From positions 1-64,000 of the forward strand of contig JANXWK010000030.1 of assembly GCA_025351165.1 (NCBI GenBank): a DNA stretch of 64,000 nucleotides. Direction: 5' to 3'. A model generated the notes under the pieces. The model was not told where the DNA came from. It saw only the letters and a list, made by a program, of their open reading frames with translations, and searched no databases. Positions 63,302 to 64,000 of the stretch are shown one piece after another (position 1 is the stretch's first letter; every line of letters begins with the position of its first letter). Source of the stretch: Hyphomicrobiales bacterium (GTDB taxonomy: Bacteria > Pseudomonadota > Alphaproteobacteria > Rhizobiales > Beijerinckiaceae). Both the position numbers and the translations under genes were made by a program.

Positions 63302-64000
63302 ATGTCTGCAAATGATTACAACCAAAATTTAAAAGACAATATTAAAAAAGCAGTTATCCTTGCTGGTGGCTTAGGCACACGCTTGGCAGAAGAGACAAGC
63401 CTTCGTCCAAAGCCTATGGTAGAGATTGGCGGCAGACCAATCTTATGGCACATCATGAAAATGTATTCAGCTCATGGAATCAATGAATTTGTGATTTGTC
63501 TTGGTTACAAGGGCTATGTTGTTAAGGAATATTTTCAAAATTATTTGCTGCACTGCTCAGATGTAACAATTGATCTAGCTACAAACCAAACAACTGTGCA
63601 TCACAAACGTGCAGAGCCGTGGAAAATATCACTTATAGATACTGGTGATGAATCGATGACTGGGGGGCGTATCAAGCGCATTCAGCCATATGTTAATGAT
63701 GCTCCTTTTTGCATGACTTATGGCGACGGCGTGAGTGATGTTGATATTGGCGCACTTGTAGATTTTCATATTTCTCATGGAAAGGATGCAAGTGTAACAG
63801 TTGTATCTCCTTCTGGTCGTTTTGGTGCGGCTGACATGGCAGGGGATAGCGTTAGGAGCTTTAAAGAAAAGCCTGATGGCGAAGTTGGTTGGATAAATGC
63901 AGGTTTTTTTGTTCTTTCCCCTAAAATCTTTGAATTGATTGAAGGAGATAAGACTATCTGGGAACGTGGACCTCTTGAGAAACTTGCAGCTACAGAACAA
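63302..64000 (+). CDS. rfbF: Glucose-1-phosphate cytidylyltransferase, partial (runs off window end)
   Basis: An open frame of 233 codons from ATG 63302 to the window edge without a stop. It encodes KKAVILAGGLGTRLAEETS, RPKPMVEIGGRPILWHIM, then FVICLGYKGYVVKEYF, and GRFGAADMAGDSVRSFKEKP; these are RfbF signatures. The enzyme makes CDP-glucose, the precursor of CDP-3,6-dideoxyhexoses in O-antigen. It lies 55 bases after the methyltransferase gene and should continue with rfbG/ddh genes beyond the window. Confidence 0.92.
   Translation, partial: MSANDYNQNLKDNIKKAVILAGGLGTRLAEETSLRPKPMVEIGGRPILWHIMKMYSAHGINEFVICLGYKGYVVKEYFQNYLLHCSDVTIDLATNQTTVHHKRAEPWKISLIDTGDESMTGGRIKRIQPYVNDAPFCMTYGDGVSDVDIGALVDFHISHGKDASVTVVSPSGRFGAADMAGDSVRSFKEKPDGEVGWINAGFFVLSPKIFELIEGDKTIWERGPLEKLAATEQ

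Noticed and set aside
1-64000. CRISPR array
   Set aside because: No regularly spaced direct repeats were seen anywhere; only pairs of short tandem copies occur.

Overview
The window reads as chromosome of a low-GC alphaproteobacterium of the Rhizobiales/Hyphomicrobiales type. I infer this from gene order and family content. The ChvI-ChvG two-component pair is followed by a short HPr kinase, a mannose-type EIIA and HPr. The run ahcY, DivL-like kinase, TsaE-AmgK fusion, MurU, AddB, AddA, TrxA is present, as are Hsp20 with a DUF1150 protein and a TIGR01459 HAD protein. The order enoyl-CoA hydratase, rpsT, then hemW-rdgB-rph is also typical. I cannot name the genus. Almost the whole window is protein-coding, on both strands, with one tRNA, several clear hairpin terminators and no CRISPR array or intact insertion sequence.

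Layout. 1-622: end of rpmI and rplT. 725-1566: a two-gene accessory module, a Panacea-domain (SocA-like antitoxin family) protein overlapping a small two-helix membrane protein, which I read as a candidate toxin-antitoxin pair. 1619-6513: argG, a membrane-anchored TAXI-type binding protein and typA. 6616-8658: an FMN alpha-hydroxyacid (L-lactate type) dehydrogenase divergent from a FadR-type regulator. 8655-10673: a copper-handling cluster on the minus strand (DUF2946 protein, YcnI-PCu(A)C fusion, SCO1). 10863-12596: mscL and a DUF445 protein converging on a shared terminator. 12736-16701: glycolate oxidase glcDEF. 16703-17662: an orphan protein. 18202-24454: phosphohexomutase, a HugZ-like protein, then chvI-chvG-hprK-EIIA-HPr.

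24782-39304: ahcY, a DivL-like histidine-kinase homologue with Phe at the phospho-acceptor position, TsaE-AmgK fusion, an inserted FkbM methyltransferase, MurU, AddB, AddA and TrxA. 39409-46203: RidA, a degenerate EAL protein, HAD hydrolase, NfuA-like scaffold, RutE-like nitroreductase, TsaB, RimI and an acyltransferase. 46459-52833: DUF1150 protein, Hsp20, a fused endonuclease-methyltransferase (restriction-modification, type IIG-like), slipin, enoyl-CoA hydratase, TauE/SafE permease and rpsT. 53035-61090: dctA, hemW-rdgB-rph, aroC, ribBA-like gene and hisS. From 61191 a tRNA-Gln(TTG) is followed by a decayed REP-associated transposase, an AT-rich methyltransferase and the start of rfbF, which looks like the edge of a surface-polysaccharide island.

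The genes mostly serve core functions: translation, t6A tRNA modification (TsaE and TsaB), recombination repair (AddAB), peptidoglycan sugar recycling (AmgK, MurU), and envelope/acid sensing tied to carbon status (ChvGI with HprK/EIIA/HPr). The accessory pieces are the Panacea pair, the restriction-modification gene, the FkbM insertion, the orphan at 16703 and the region after the tRNA. The most promising candidate for something not yet described is the Panacea/two-helix protein pair at 725-1566.
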